A DNA stretch of 64,000 nt from Emydura subglobosa (GCA_007922225.1 ML679973.1:5990597-6054596); one strand, 5' to 3'. Shown: positions 1 through 11,110, counted from the first letter of the stretch. Notes: generated from the letters alone by a model not told the origin. A program made the numbers and translations.

Positions 1-420
1 GGCAACCTAAGAAGTTTGAGTTTTGTGAGGGCCATAAACTGCCCCCTTAAAACCCTTGCTCAGACAGGGGTACATGGAGGTGGGATAAAAGGGAAGGACC
101 CACCTTTTGTGCTCCTTTGCCATCTCTCCTTCTGTAACTTCTGAATCCAGGCATGATATCTTTAGGTCCTTATTCCCTGATTTCCTCAGTCTAAGGGTCT
201 CAGGGTTTGTACCCTAGACATTAGAAATGGAAAAGCACTATTAGATTTTATCAAGCGGTTGTCTTGGGACAAGGCTTTGGTTGATGGTGTGTTCTTCTTT
301 AAAGAGAGAATGTTTGTTTGTTTTTAATAATAAACAATGGAGTTGAATTTTTTTCCAATTCTGAAATTTGACAATTTCAGAATTAAAAGAAATCCAAAAA
401 ATGTCCATGACACTTTTCCC
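1..420. other. Unique sequence, nothing recognised
   Basis: I see no repeat, exon-like segment or RNA gene here. There is a short AT-rich stretch near 308-340. Confidence 0.5.
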
Positions 421-632
421 CTCGCTAAAGAGCTTACAGTCTCTATTGACAAGGCAGCTGAAGGGTGGGAGAAAGGAGTGCTAATTACTCCCATTTTACA
501 GAATGGAGAACTGGAGCAGAGAAGAACTTTGGTGACTTGCCCAGGGTCATACAGCAAGTGAGTGACAGTGCTAGGAATTGAGCTGAAGTATCCTGATTCC
601 CAATCCCAGTGTCTCAGCCATCAGACCTCCCT
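421..632 (-). repeat. MIR/CORE-type SINE, antisense
   Basis: The segment reads as the reverse complement of a MIR-like tRNA-derived SINE. It has the 'agagcttacagtct' block, the core CCCATTTTACAG, then GACTTGCCCAGGGTCA and a tail matching the tRNA-like head ending near CAGTGTCTCAGCC. Divergence is high, as expected for this old family. The open frames of about 75 codons on both strands here are incidental. Confidence 0.75.
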
Positions 633-1640
633 TCCTCTTTCAAGGTTAATGCTCTTTGACAGTGAGCTGATATCAGTGTAGCAGTTGATTATTTTTAAAT
701 TTTAAATGATGGTATTTGGCCAGGTTTGCCCCCCTTCGGTATTCACTTTCCCCATTGTGTTCCATATTAACCCTGGGTGGTAATATATATATTTTAAAAA
801 AGCCATCATACTCCATGCAGGATCCTTACCCTGGTTCTGGTATGGTTATGGTATGGCTATTATCCCTTCTTTTTCTCCGATGTTCCCAAGACAACATGGA
901 GTTAGTAAGCATTGCCCACACTCTTCTGTTAAAGGGCCTTAATGGAAACTCTGGCCTGTTCCAGTCTTAAAATGAACTTTGGTAAATACAGTTATAAATG
1001 TTTAAATGTACAACTGCATTTCAGCTTGTCCAATATGCTTGTAATCTATATCAGATTTATATGTATATCTCACCACAGTGACCCATTTTTAATCCTGAGC
1101 ATCCTACTTCCTATCATGCAGCTTTCATATGGAAGTCTGGGAAAATGCATTTCTCTCCCTCACTTTAAAATGAATTTTTAGTGCTAATGAAAGAGGCTAG
1201 GCTTACAGACCTCAGGTCTGAACCCTCCTATCTAGCTACATATGTAAACTTGGTGGGAAATCTGAGTTTATCTGAACCATCCACCTCTGAATGTACTCAA
1301 CCCAAACCTGGGGAATGCTGATGCTTAAATCTGAGATTATCCACTCTTATTTGGAAGAGAAACGGGTGTAGAAATATCGCTATCTTCATTGAAGCAAGAT
1401 TCCCAGTTCAACCTGGTTTCCATTGACTTGAGGATTGGGAGAACAGATTATTGGATCCAACCAAGATATGCACGAGAGTGGGGAGGAAAATAGAGAAGTG
1501 AACCTATTTCCTTAAGCATGTTTTGGGCTCTGCTTAAAGAGAAGTTTCACATTTGGTTCTTATTCAAACCATTTCTCCAATTGCCCATGACAGTTTGAAT
1601 AATGGTTTTTAAGAATTACATTTTTAAAAATATTATACAT
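633..1640. other. Unique AT-rich sequence
   Basis: No repeat or gene recognised. The sequence is AT-rich with short open frames that show no domain or codon pattern. Confidence 0.45.
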
Positions 1641-1649
1641 TGGACATAT

Positions 1650-1945
1650 GTGCTAGAATAAGACCGAGACAAACAGGAGAGAGAAAGAAAAGGCAGATGG
1701 AGCAGAGAAAGACAGCTGAGAAGCAAGTGAGTGCACAGACAAAGGGAACATAAGGGCCTGATCTTACTCCCACTGAACTCAGTGACAACATTTCCATTGA
1801 CTTCAGTGGGAAGGGAATCAGGCAGAGAGAAATCAAAGACAGATGGACAATCAGAGCAGAGACAGACGGATGGAGAGAGTGAGGGACAGCACATTCAGAC
1901 AGAGAATGCAAGCAGGAACAGAGAGAGAGAGAGGAAGCGAGATTG
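1650..1945. other. Purine-rich tract
   Basis: The plus strand is dominated by A and G (for example GAGAGAGAGAGGAAG near 1921-1940). This removes stop codons on the minus strand and accounts for the two 92-codon minus-strand frames. A foldback repeat sits inside it (1754-1823). Confidence 0.6.
1754..1823. repeat. Short foldback repeat (CTGATC..CAGTGGG type)
   Basis: The left half begins GGGCCTGATCTTACTCCCAC and the right half ends TGGGAAGGGAATCAGGC. Each is close to the reverse complement of the other around a centre near 1788. The same architecture (GGCCTGAT / ATCAGGCC with ACTTCAGTGG inside) recurs several times in this window, so it looks like a dispersed palindromic element. Confidence 0.65.
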
Positions 1946-3630
1946 CTTTATGTTTTATTGGAAATGAAAGATTTTTCCCCCCTTCCAATGCTTATTAAGA
2001 CTTTAATCTTAATCATATTCATCATCATTAATGCCAGGAATTGGCCAAAATATTTAAATGAGGTGAAATGAAAAGATTTAAGAGTCGACTGAAGTCTCTT
2101 CAAGTCACAGAAGAATAATCTCCAAAGATTAAGAAAGCTATGGTGACCCAACCTGTAAGGAGTGCGGGGGGAGGAGGGAGGGAGTATTTAAGATAAAAAG
2201 GAGCTACCAATTAGACTCAGGTCCTTTTACTAATATTTTCTCCCCCACAATAGCCACATGTGGTTAAAAAATTACAGAAGAGGAATTAAGAGTTTAAATT
2301 GACTAAAAGGAAAAAAGTAATATTTTAATAAGACTTAAATGAGTCTTCCAAAAAGAACTGGAGAGCTTTCAGTCTTGCATCTCTCCTTATTTCTAGGAGT
2401 AACACAGGCCCTTAACTATCCCCTCACGATGAATTGTTTTGATATTTATTCCACTAGAGCTGATTATTGTGCATGATGCCATTTACTGCTTCTATGTGTG
2501 TTTCATACGTACATTCCCCTGAGGCTCCCATTGTAACTTGGTTTCAGTTATGCTTTAGTTAATGGGCACTTTATTTTAAGTGGTACCCATTTCACTTTAA
2601 TTTCTCAAAAGGAGTCAGGGCCATTTCCAGATGAAAGGAGTGATGCCCCGGATCCTTAATGAACATCAAATGAATGGGCAGAGCTGATAAAGTTAATGAT
2701 CTCATCAGCATATATAGATGCATATACATGGTGAGTTACAGTACTGAAGTTGGGAGAATTTAGCAGGGAGACGACAAGGCCAGAGAAGGCAGTCTAACTT
2801 GGGGAAGGGAGGTAGATTATTTTTCAGATAGATGTGATGCAACCCTTGGTTTTGTAAGTGAAGCTTAGATACTACAATGATGGGCCCATGCCAAATGCAG
2901 ACAGACAGCACCATGTGCTGAGGCCTTTGAGTTTTCCCAGGGCTTTCCCTTGGAAAGAGGAGAAGCTAACTCTGTCTCTGTGGGCACAGGTGCTTCAAAT
3001 GGGGAGCATTCCTGCACCAGGAGGGGAGGAAGAGGAGCCATAATCCTTGTGAGTGCAAGGCAGGTGGGGATGCCCCATTCTCTGCTTCACACAAGATATC
3101 TGTTCAGAGCCAGCCCTTGGAGATCTCCTGCTGCAGGGTGTAGTGAATGTTTTATCAGTGTGCGGTCCCTCAGCCTGCCTAGTGATTTTTCTTCCCTCTG
3201 TTCTACCTAGGTGGGATGCGTTTGGGGACTAACCCTGGTGCGGTGACCTCAGACGACCCACCTAACACCACCCCAGTCTAAACAGCCAATGTCTGGTCTC
3301 ATGGAAGTGAGATAGGTACAGGCTTGGAGGAATGGTTCTCATGTTGATCGTAACTCCCCGGCAGCAATATGAGTGATGTGTGGCCCTGCAGTGCTCTCTC
3401 TCTCTGCTTTGCAGCTGTCCTCTCTCAGGGTATGTGATGCTTGGCCCCATGGTTGTCTCCCATATATCTTCACAAATGTTCATTGACTCTGCTGTGCCCC
3501 AGTGGAGGTGATACCTTTCCGCCTGCACACACCCTGTAGTGTCAGGCTTGTTAAGGCAGGGTTTTATGTCAAGGAAGCCAGAAAAGCAAAATCAAACCCA
3601 TTGCTGCTTTGAGTTTCCACAGCACCTGTC
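1946..3630. other. Unique sequence, AT-rich in first part
   Basis: From 1990 to 2400 the DNA is AT-rich with motifs such as TTAATCATATTCATCATCATTA; it could be conserved noncoding DNA but nothing proves it. From 2700 to 3600 composition is mixed, with no recognisable gene or repeat. Confidence 0.4.
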
Positions 3631-3828
3631 AGCAAATACTCTAAGTGTTTTGTAGGTATCTGTAGATGGATCCTCTCTTCTCCCTGGAGAAGCAGGTAGG
3701 AATCCTTATCCCCATCTTACACACGGGGAAATCAAGGCTCAGAAAGGTTAAATGATTTGACCAGTGTTACACAGGATGTCTAAGGTAGAAAACCATGGGC
3801 TTCTTAGTCCCCATCCCTAGATCACCCT
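3631..3828 (-). repeat. MIR/CORE-type SINE, antisense
   Basis: CCTTATCCCCATCTTACACA, a GGGAAATCAAGGCTCAGAAA block and GTTACACAGGATGTC follow the order expected for an inverted MIR-like SINE (AAACTGAGGCACAGAGAGG then TCACACAG). It includes the 3' part (TAAGTGTTTTGTAGGTATC). Confidence 0.75.
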
Positions 3829-3977
3829 TCTTCTAATCTTCTAAAGGGCCTCTCCTAGAGCGTCTCACTTTCACCATGTCCTACCTCCTGTCTGCTCCAG
3901 GAACCTCTTACTCTGATTGTGATTCTCTCTGTTTCCACTTCTCTCTTGAAATGTGTTCCCTGTTTTGATGCTTCTGC

Positions 3978-4150
3978 CCAGACTCTGTGACATGGGACAA
4001 GTCCCGTCCCCCGTGCCTCGTTTTACCCATCTGCAAAACGGAATAATCCTATTTCTATCTGTGTCACAGCAGGATAGTAGGGCTCAATTAACTAACACTT
4101 GTAAAGAGTCTTGGAAAGGTGCTATGGGATTCTACTGCAAATTTGAACAT
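3978..4150 (+). repeat. MIR/CORE-type SINE, sense
   Basis: The order CTCTGTGACATGGGACAAGTC, GTGCCTCGTTTTACCCATCT, GCAAAACGGAATAATCC and then TAACACTTGTAAAGAGTCTT is that of the MIR core and 3' part in sense orientation. It lies 150 bases from an antisense copy, so the two form an inverted pair. Confidence 0.75.
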
Positions 4151-4207
4151 TAGACATCGCGGTTGGCTGACTGCCCCATCAGGTGCTCAGTAATAATAAG
4201 CCAAATG

Positions 4208-4290
4208 CTGAAACCCTGATTTAGGCAACACTCCCATTGGCTTCAGTGAGAATTTTGCTACAGTAAAGGGCTCAGACCAAGATTAACTTC
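4208..4290. repeat. Fragment of the foldback repeat family
   Basis: ACTCCCATTGGCTTCAGTGA resembles the inner arm of the palindromic repeats at 1754, 52642 and 56376. Only part of the unit is clear. Confidence 0.35.
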
Positions 4291-4824
4291 TCCCACTAAG
4301 GAATCTTCATGGAATACCCTGTAAATTGTCCCCTCAAGCGGCTGGGGCTTTGGGAGGCTGCAGACAATGCAAATGGGGCAGCATCTCAACCCTCCAAATC
4401 CTGTGGATCTGTCAGCAAAAAGGGCTCCTTGAGCTGCACAGAAAGGAGCTGTCCACGGATGTCTGTGCTGCTTCACTGGCTTCTGTCCTCTGGAAGTCTG
4501 GCTCCAGCAGGACCCACGCTTCCATTGGCAGGTCCCGCTTTGGCTGCTGGGGAGGGAGAGCAGAGGGATTCTGCTGTGTGGGGCACTAACTCTGTGGGGT
4601 TTCCACGCAGAAATCTCTCAGAAATGGTGCCCTGCATAGAACCCCTTCCACGTAGGGCTAGATGGGACAGGAATCAGTGTCTCTGAGGTGACGCTGCTCT
4701 TTCTGCGGAGGCAGGGATGGGCCTCTGCCTGAGCGAGGATTCCTGGAGGGAAAGCTGGGTCTGAGCTAGGGGGTATTGGCATGGCAGGTATGTGAGAATG
4801 CATTGACCTGGGCCGCCGGCAGGG
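4291..4824. other. GC-richer unique sequence, no gene supported
   Basis: An open frame of 125 codons (plus strand, 4309-4686) exists because the region is GC-rich. It has no recognisable domain and overlaps another frame of 87 codons. I do not call it a gene. Confidence 0.4.
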
Positions 4825-5290
4825 CCTGCTTTTGCATATCAATTACGCATGCCTCTGAAAAGAAGCAGCCCAGCCCCACTTGGCAACCTGCATCCAGATG
4901 CTGCTGCGCCCCCAGGTAAGAGCATGTGGGAAACCTTCTCAGCAAACTGCTGGCAGATGATGATTTCCCCTCCCTCCAGAGGACTGCAACACTTTCCTTT
5001 CTAGGCTTTTATTGCCCCACGTTATCCCGGTCATGCCCATTAAGGCAGCGCTGGCAAACTGGAGCGTGGAAATGTGCTGTCTGCCTTCACCCAGTCGTCT
5101 TGAAGGTGCGCCGCCGCAGGGTAAAATATCACCTCCGTCAGCCCCGACATCCATCACCTTAATGAGCAGCAAAAATCAATCCCTAATTGACAAAAACATT
5201 TTTAATCAAAGTATGAGGCATTTAATAGCTCGGATGCAGCCTTTCATCTTCTGGCCGTGTTTACACTGGAGCAGAATGGGGAGATGCTGG
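4825..5290. promoter_or_regulatory. Candidate conserved noncoding element
   Basis: The segment is free of recognised repeats and carries clusters of homeodomain/POU-like sites: GCATATCAATTACGCATGCC near 4834, TTAATGAG at 5159, CTAATTGA at 5183, TTTAATCAAAG at 5201 and TTTAATAG at 5221. Such density beside CpG-containing sequence (GCGCCGCCGCAGG near 5108) resembles developmental enhancers. This is inference from motifs; no alignment was available. Confidence 0.3.
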
Positions 5291-5925
5291 TGTCTGGTTG
5301 AAGGGGCCGAGTTTTTTTTCTGCAAAGGAGGGACAGAGGAGCATGTTTTATGGCATCACTGGAAACCATTCAATCGGCTTTGACCTTAGCCTCTCAAGGG
5401 CTGAGTGTAGCTGTTGAATCTCTGAGGAATGAAACAATTGTATTTTGGGGAGGGGGAGCGGGATTGGTCTCCCTGAGGACAGCACTTAGCTTGATTTTGA
5501 ACATGTATCAAGATTTAGGCCATGTCTACCCTGAGGATTTGCGAGGGGTGGCTAGCCCCTGGTATACTACACCAGTGCAAAGCCCTACTGTAAATAAAGC
5601 GGCCTTCAAGCCAGGTCATGTTCCACTACTGCAGATTGTGGTCTTATAGCAGTTTAGGCTGTGTCTGCTTGGGGTTGGCATTGGGTCTACACTGATGGTT
5701 GAAATCTCCAGAGCAAACAAGGCCTTGGATAGCACTGAGATGGGCCCATAGGCATGGACAAAATGTAGAATAAATTTGAGAAAGGGGTCCCACCTGTCTC
5801 CACCCCTGAAGTTCTCCCTTGTCTTGGTCCAGGGAGTCCCTTGAAGATTTTGAATGTTGTTCTGAGCAGCTTAATATCCTTGCCAGTGTTAACAAGCAAT
5901 AAAGGGCAGGGCGAGAAGGCTATCA

Positions 5926-6395
5926 GAGCACCTTCTGGGCACCTTGGCGCTGTTCCCATGAGGCGTGGGGGGAGCAATGCGAGGGATCATCAGCAACGTC
6001 TGGCTTTGGTTCAGCACCTTGGTGTCGTGGCCTTTGTTTACAATGGAAAGAGTAGGGGGAGTGCATCTCTGACTGGCACCGTCTGGGCACTTTGGCACCG
6101 CTGCCAGTAGCTGTAAGGGAAGCAGTGTGGGAGACGCAGGAACGTTTGGCACCATCTGTGCACACTGGCTCCATCGCCTCTCTTTGTGCAGGAAGCGGTA
6201 TGGAGCTGCAGCAGTGCCTGGCACTGTCTGGACTACTTGGCACCCGGGTCTGGATATGCAAAGGAAGCCATGGGGAAGGAGGGATGCATCACTGCCCATC
6301 GCAATTGCCAATGTTTGCAAGGGAAGCAGTCCAGGAGTTGCAGCAGTTCCTGAGCACCATCTGGACACTTTGGCATTGTCGCTGATGTTTGCGAG
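5926..6395. repeat. Diverged minisatellite, period about 73 bp
   Basis: The core GGCACC-TCTGGGCACTTTGGCACC recurs with changes at about 5926, 6074, 6148, 6220 and 6352, with weaker copies near 5994-6012 and 6290. Spacings are 148 (twice 74), 74, 72 and 132. Units also share AAGGGAAGCAG(T) and TGCAGCAGT blocks. Divergence between units is large, so the array is old. A 204-codon open frame runs through it on the minus strand. Confidence 0.7.
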
Positions 6396-6414
6396 ATTGG
6401 CTTTGGACAGTGTG

Positions 6415-6476
6415 TTTTTTTTTTTTCCGATCAGAAGCCAGTGTTTTGGACGTGTGTGTGTGTGTGTGTGTGTGTG
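6415..6476. repeat. Poly-T followed by (GT)n microsatellite
   Basis: T12 at 6415-6426 and about twelve GT units at 6452-6476 directly follow the minisatellite. Confidence 0.95.
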
Positions 6477-6979
6477 ATACAAACAGTTTATGTTCATTTC
6501 CAAATGGCTTCAGCATTTTTAGAGTCTTGAGCGTTCAAGGAACTTGAAATAATGGCCTATCCAGGAGAAATGACACCTACAACTTCATAAATCAGAGCGT
6601 TGGTGGTTGTCCTATCCTCCGGGGGGCCCAGAACAGTCTTCTTCCCAGCAATGTGGTCTCCAGGGCTTTGCCCACTCTGATTTTAAATGTGAAGGTAAAG
6701 AACCTTTAAAAAAAACCTTGACATGCATGGCAGCTACTCACTGAAGCTATTGTCAGTGTGTGTCTGTTCTGCTCAAAGAGGACTTGCTTTATTTGCTTAG
6801 GATTGACGTCTTTGGCACACAGTCAGGTTTTTTAATGTTTGGCAGAAGATAGTGACATTTGCCCACTTGTTTTATTTGTCCAATGACAAAATTCTGTGTG
6901 CTAGGCTGCTCATGCTTCCCAACGTCTTTGGGGCTTCCAGGCTTTTCTGAGCTTCAGGAGTTCTTCGTTCTTAAAGGAG

Positions 6980-7532
6980 GTCAGTGTATATTCTCAGGGT
7001 TAAACACAGCTTTGGCAATGCCTGGGACAAGAGCATCAGCATCAGTGGTAGGAGGTGCAAAATATGGCAAACAGCTAGGGACATGCATCACAAAGGGACC
7101 CAGGATGTACATCAGGAAGGAGATGGGATATAGGGTAAGGGATTGGCCATGAAGTTGAGGTGGTCGTGGCTTCAAGGAAGGGTGTGTGGCTCATGGATGG
7201 CAACATATGGCACATACGGAGATAGTGCAAGGTAAAGTGGAACTTAGTCAGACATATCTGCTTTTTAAGAGAGTGTAAACAGATGCAAAGCTCTTGCTCA
7301 GAACATCTGGCAGCCAGCATGTTTTGTGCAGCCTAGTAAGCTGCTACATCTGAACAAAACCCTCAAGAGCCACTGTATGTTGAATGAAGAATGGTGTTCT
7401 CCATCTAGAACAAGGTGTCCATGGAAATCTTTGTGGCAGTATCAAAGGCATATGGAATACACTTTCCGAATATGCTGCCATTTGCAGGTAGCACTGTAAC
7501 CTTGCCATTGGCATAGGCCTGCATATTAGCAT
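6980..7532 (-). other. Possible decayed coding sequence
   Basis: Read on the minus strand from about 7530 down to 7077, one frame continues with only about three stops over 150 codons (stops near 7409, 7369 and 7340). It includes the 82-codon open part at 7075-7320. An overlapping frame is open at 6981-7175. This could be a dead gene or transposon protein, or chance. I recognise no domain. It lies just downstream, on the same strand, of the long open frame at 7677-8490. Confidence 0.2.
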
Positions 7533-7676
7533 TATGCTCTTATCACTGGGGTATATAAAACCAACAAGCTACTTAAACAATAGCGGGCAAGTCAGACCCC
7601 CTATATACGCTCTCGTGCACCATGCTGCATCACTTTTGGGGGCAAATTTCGGTTCCTCCTGAATTCCATCACCTAT

Positions 7677-8490
7677 TTACACTACTGAGGGCAGAATCTG
7701 GAACCAACCTGCAGTTGTGCAGGTTAAGTCGAGGCTGCTTTTCATCGCAGAGCAAGCCTCCTCCCTCTTAAAAACTGACAGCTGCAACGTCAGTGGGCAT
7801 GTGTGCTTGCCCACCACTGTGCCTACTGCCCCAGGACCAGTTTGGTCAGATATACTACCACTAGCGAAGCTGGAGCACATGCTCCCATTCTGATCCGATC
7901 TAGGAAAGGTAGGCCAACTCACCTCAGGCCTTAAGTATGAATCTTTCCTGGACTGAGTCTGAAGTGATGAATTCCTGTAGGTGTGTGTATCCTTCATATA
8001 TGGGGGGAGAGGTGTTCTACAGAACACAAGTTCTGCCGGTCTATGCTTCATGCCAGGTGCCACAGTGTGACGTGAGACTTGGTGGGACTGGGCTGTGGCA
8101 GGGAAGGAGAACACACTGTTGGATGTTTTCCTTGGACAAGAAATAAAAAAGCCATTATACAGGAGTGTGACTTCTTTCAAACATAGGTTGCCAGATTGAA
8201 TCCAGCCAATTGAGCAGTGATGAAAGCTGTTACCATTCAACAGCCTGTGAGATGCAAAATGAGTTGGTGGCTTCAGTCCAATATTTAGTGGACAGGTGTC
8301 CACATTATAAAACCTGCCATTTCCAATTGGTCCCTTTGCAGGCAGATTCAGCAGAGAGGCCACAGGGTGAATGGGTCTTTGAAACTGTGTTATCCTCTCA
8401 ACACTGTAGGGGAAACTCTCCAGATCAAAATCCACTGACCAATGTAGGGGAATCAGACACAACCACCAGGAGGATATTGTCAGGCTTTAT
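7677..8490 (-). other. Unexplained long open frame (about 271 codons)
   Basis: On the minus strand the frame is open from a TAA near 8490 to a stop at 7677. The first usable start may be only a TTG at 8462, which gives about 261 codons. The product would be rich in Ser, Pro, Thr and Cys, without membrane helices, zinc-finger spacing or any family I know. A rough estimate using a stop every ~21 codons makes a frame this long unlikely by chance in 64 kb, yet composition is not extreme. It may be a remnant of an unrecognised transposon or retrogene. No polyadenylation signal, splice pattern or host-gene homology was seen. Confidence 0.25.
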
Positions 8491-8534
8491 GACCAGTGAA
8501 GTCTCAGGACATTAGCTCCCTGCACTATAAGTAC

Positions 8535-8605
8535 CAGGGGTCTGGTTTTCAAAGTTCTGAGAACCCAGTGGAAGCCAACAGGAGCTGTGGGAGCCCGCAT
8601 CTTTT
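8535..8605. repeat. Fragment of an old dispersed repeat
   Basis: GGTTTTCAAAGTTCTGAGAA then CAGGAGCTGTGGGAGCCC resembles the 'TTTCAAA..GAGAGCTGTGGGTG' repeat better seen at 11805-12010. Confidence 0.35.
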
Positions 8606-9130
8606 ACCAGTACTAAATTCTTTCCTTAAAAAATAAATTGGCATCTGCCAGAGACAGATAAAGACTCCTTCTGTGAGCAGCAGTCTCAGATCTATTTTTC
8701 CTCATGCCTCCTTGCTTAACAAGTTGGGTGCTCCAGGATTTTAGTGTGTGTGTGAGAGTGAGATGATTATGCAAGCCACCTCAATCTTCCCTCTTTACCA
8801 ATTCAGCTCCCTTTTGGCCAGTTTGACTAACACAAATTTACCAAGCAACAGAGCAAAGCAAAGAGATTAAGAAAAAAAAATAGCATCTGATGCAGCCTTG
8901 CAAAGAGCCAATGGCATCACTCATCCCATAACAGCCTGTTCCACATACCACTTATGTGGGAGGCCAGGGACAGCCTTTCCCAGCCAGCAATGCTTTCGCG
9001 CCATTGTGTTTGCCCCCCTTTGTTGTGATATAACAGCAACAACCAAGATTTCTCTCTCTAAAGAGCTGAAACTTTTTTTTTTTTTCCTTTTTCAGCTCAA
9101 TAATAATGGATCTTAACCATGGAAAATACC
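8606..9130. other. Unique sequence
   Basis: No gene or repeat recognised apart from an A-run at about 8872-8881 and a T-run at 9072-9085. Confidence 0.45.
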
Positions 9131-9450
9131 TATTAGGTCCAATCCATTCACACTCACCGCCAGTACATGATCATTCCATATTGCACATTTACTAATGCAT
9201 TGTCCAGTCTAGTTTAAGATGTGCCAAGTGATGGAGTTACCATCACATCCCTTGGCACACTATTCCACTGCCTAATGCATAGAAGTGTCTCCTGAAAATC
9301 AGCCTACGATTAATTTCATCCCATCGCGCCTCATCATATTCTGTTTAACTATGCAAAATAGTGCCTCTTTCTCCCACTTTCAAATATTTGTAGTCTCTTT
9401 CCATATTCCCTTTTGGTCCTTGTTTTGCCAGATTATTCATAGTGGCCCAT
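9131..9450 (-). mobile_element. CR1 LINE 3' fragment, antisense
   Basis: In reverse complement this matches the C-terminal part of CR1 ORF2. TTGTCCAGTCTAGTTTAAGA, CCTTGGCACACTATTCCACT and TCAGCCTACGATTAATTTCA correspond to the conserved 'LD..RVVKLWN.LP.EVV..PSL..FK' tail and the preceding 'RS.G..L..G' region. The segment 9380-9440 continues upstream in ORF2. It is old and full of indels; no open frame survives. Confidence 0.75.
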
Positions 9451-9596
9451 CTCCCCATCTTGTGATGGGACACTCCTGGAAATGAGAGAGAAATTGTGCT
9501 GGTCTCTGTTAATGTTTTAAACTAACTTCTTGTCAACTACCACCATCAAGTCTCTCTCAGCATCAACCTAGCTGTCACCATTGACTGTGTTGTAGA

Positions 9597-9722
9597 TTAT
9601 TATTGTTGTGGATTTGTATTAGCGTAGTGTCTCAGAGCCATAGTCAAGGATGTGGGGGATCCATTGTATTAGGCGTTGTACAAACACACACACACACACA
9701 CAAAACAGCCCCTGCCCTAGAT
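9597..9722 (-). repeat. MIR/CORE-type SINE tail, antisense, with (CA)n
   Basis: TTGTATTAGCGTAGTGTC, ATCCATTGTATTAGGCGTTG and CAGCCCCTGCCCTAGATG match, in inverse order, the tail block seen in sense at 55400-55482 (GTACAGCACCTAGCACAATG). A (CA)9-10 microsatellite at 9684-9702 has grown inside it. Confidence 0.7.
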
Positions 9723-9777
9723 GTTTTCGCTGCATTTTTTGCTAATTGGATCTTCGTTATTATTGAGTTAGAAATTT

Positions 9778-9799
9778 GGGGGTGGGGTGGGGAGGGAGG
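9778..9799 (+). other. G-quadruplex-type G runs
   Basis: Four G runs separated by single bases (GGGGG T GGGG T GGGG A GGG) meet the usual G4 pattern on the plus strand. Confidence 0.6.
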
Positions 9800-10914
9800 A
9801 GTTGCTCATCTTAAAGGTGAACTGCAAAACAATCTTTCTCCTTGTTTTCCTGACTTTGTTCATGATATATAACAACAACCGTATACCATTGTATTTTTCT
9901 GCTTGCTTTTTTCTTAAAAAGGTCAAGATTTCCAAGTTGTCATTTCTTGAGTTTGACTTAAGTTCTAACAAATAAAACCATGATGAGTTTTAAACAAAGT
10001 TTGATGAAACAACCTTTCTCCACAACGGACATTATCCAACTCCTGTTGTAGTCAGTGAAAACACTCCCACTGACTTCAGTCAGAGTCTGACAAAGTCCTA
10101 CGTGAGTTGGACCAGGCTACTGCTCAGTTTTCAGCCTGCTGTTATGTCATTAGTTCTCCAGGAAAAAATGGTGAAGTAAAGACCTGTGGCTTGATTCTTC
10201 ATTCTGAGAAGGACACTTTTCATAATTCTGCTGGCACGCAGGGGTCAAAAACTTTGTGGAGCCAGCCATTGGGGGATTCCCCTGGTATAAGGGAAATTTG
10301 TGTATTGGTTTTACACCACCATCTTGAAACTCCTGGAGTTGGGCATGTTCCAAAAGCAGAATGTGGATTTGGCACCTGTCTCCATCTATTCTCTGCTGTT
10401 GGAATTGGCCCTTGAGAGCATAAATAGTCAGACTCCCCTCTTTGTTCTTGTGCTGGGCACAACTCTGGCAAAATGGTGGATCAGACCGCTGATATATCTA
10501 AGGTACAAACAAAAAACACCCAAATGCTTTCTAAACTTTGAGACTGCCTTTATGCATCATGAAAAGCAATAAAAAGCACAGACATCACTTTTGTTTTTGT
10601 TTTTTTTGCTTCGCGGTTCACATTTTAATGAAGTAATTACAATGAAATACACTCAAAATTCAAGATCTAATTAAACCAAAGAATAAAATCTCAATCGATC
10701 CATTATTTAGATTGGTGAGATGTGAGCAAAAAGGAGCAATGAACTAGTTACTATGTTATGAGAGAAATGAAGCATCCTTGCTGATCAGGAACTCTGATTT
10801 CAAGAAGGCCTGGAACAAAATACCAATATGGGATCCATTTATATAATTTACCCTGGATCCATCTTCAAACAACTGGTTGCTGAACAAAATCTATAACACT
10901 AAACAAAATCCTAC
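9800..10914. other. Mostly unique sequence
   Basis: At 10035-10105 ACTCCCACTGACTTCAGTCA suggests a fragment of the foldback repeat family. The 10600-10740 part is very AT-rich (TTTTAATGAAGTAATTACAA) and non-repetitive, a weak conserved-noncoding candidate. No gene is supported; the 102-codon frame at 10107-10415 is unremarkable. Confidence 0.35.
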
Positions 10915-11110
10915 AGATAGGAACTGCACTGCCAGATCAAACCAACGATCTACCTAGTCCAATATCCTGTCTCTGCTGGTGGCCAGCACTAGATGGTTCA
11001 GAGGAAGGTGCAAGAAGCCTGCAGTAAGCAGTTGTAGGATAATCTGCCCACAAGGAAAGTATCTTCCTAACTCTGATTAATTAGAGGTTGCCTTATCCTG
11101 AAGCATGAGG
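10915..11110 (-). repeat. Dispersed CR1-like 3'-end repeat, antisense
   Basis: GCACTGCCAGATCAAACCAA, CTAGTCCAATATCCTGTCTC and GGTGGCCAGCACTAGATG then AAGGAAAGTATCTTCC match an abundant turtle repeat. Its opposite-strand terminus (GCTGGACCATTGGTCC) is seen in sense at 29990-30060. I place it with CR1-type LINE 3' ends. Confidence 0.6.

Noticed and set aside
4309..4686. 125-codon plus-strand open frame in GC-rich DNA
   Set aside because: Competing frames overlap it and no domain, signal peptide or exon boundary pattern is visible.
5926..6395. CRISPR-like array
   Set aside because: Repeats are diverged and contiguous without unique spacers, and the DNA is vertebrate.
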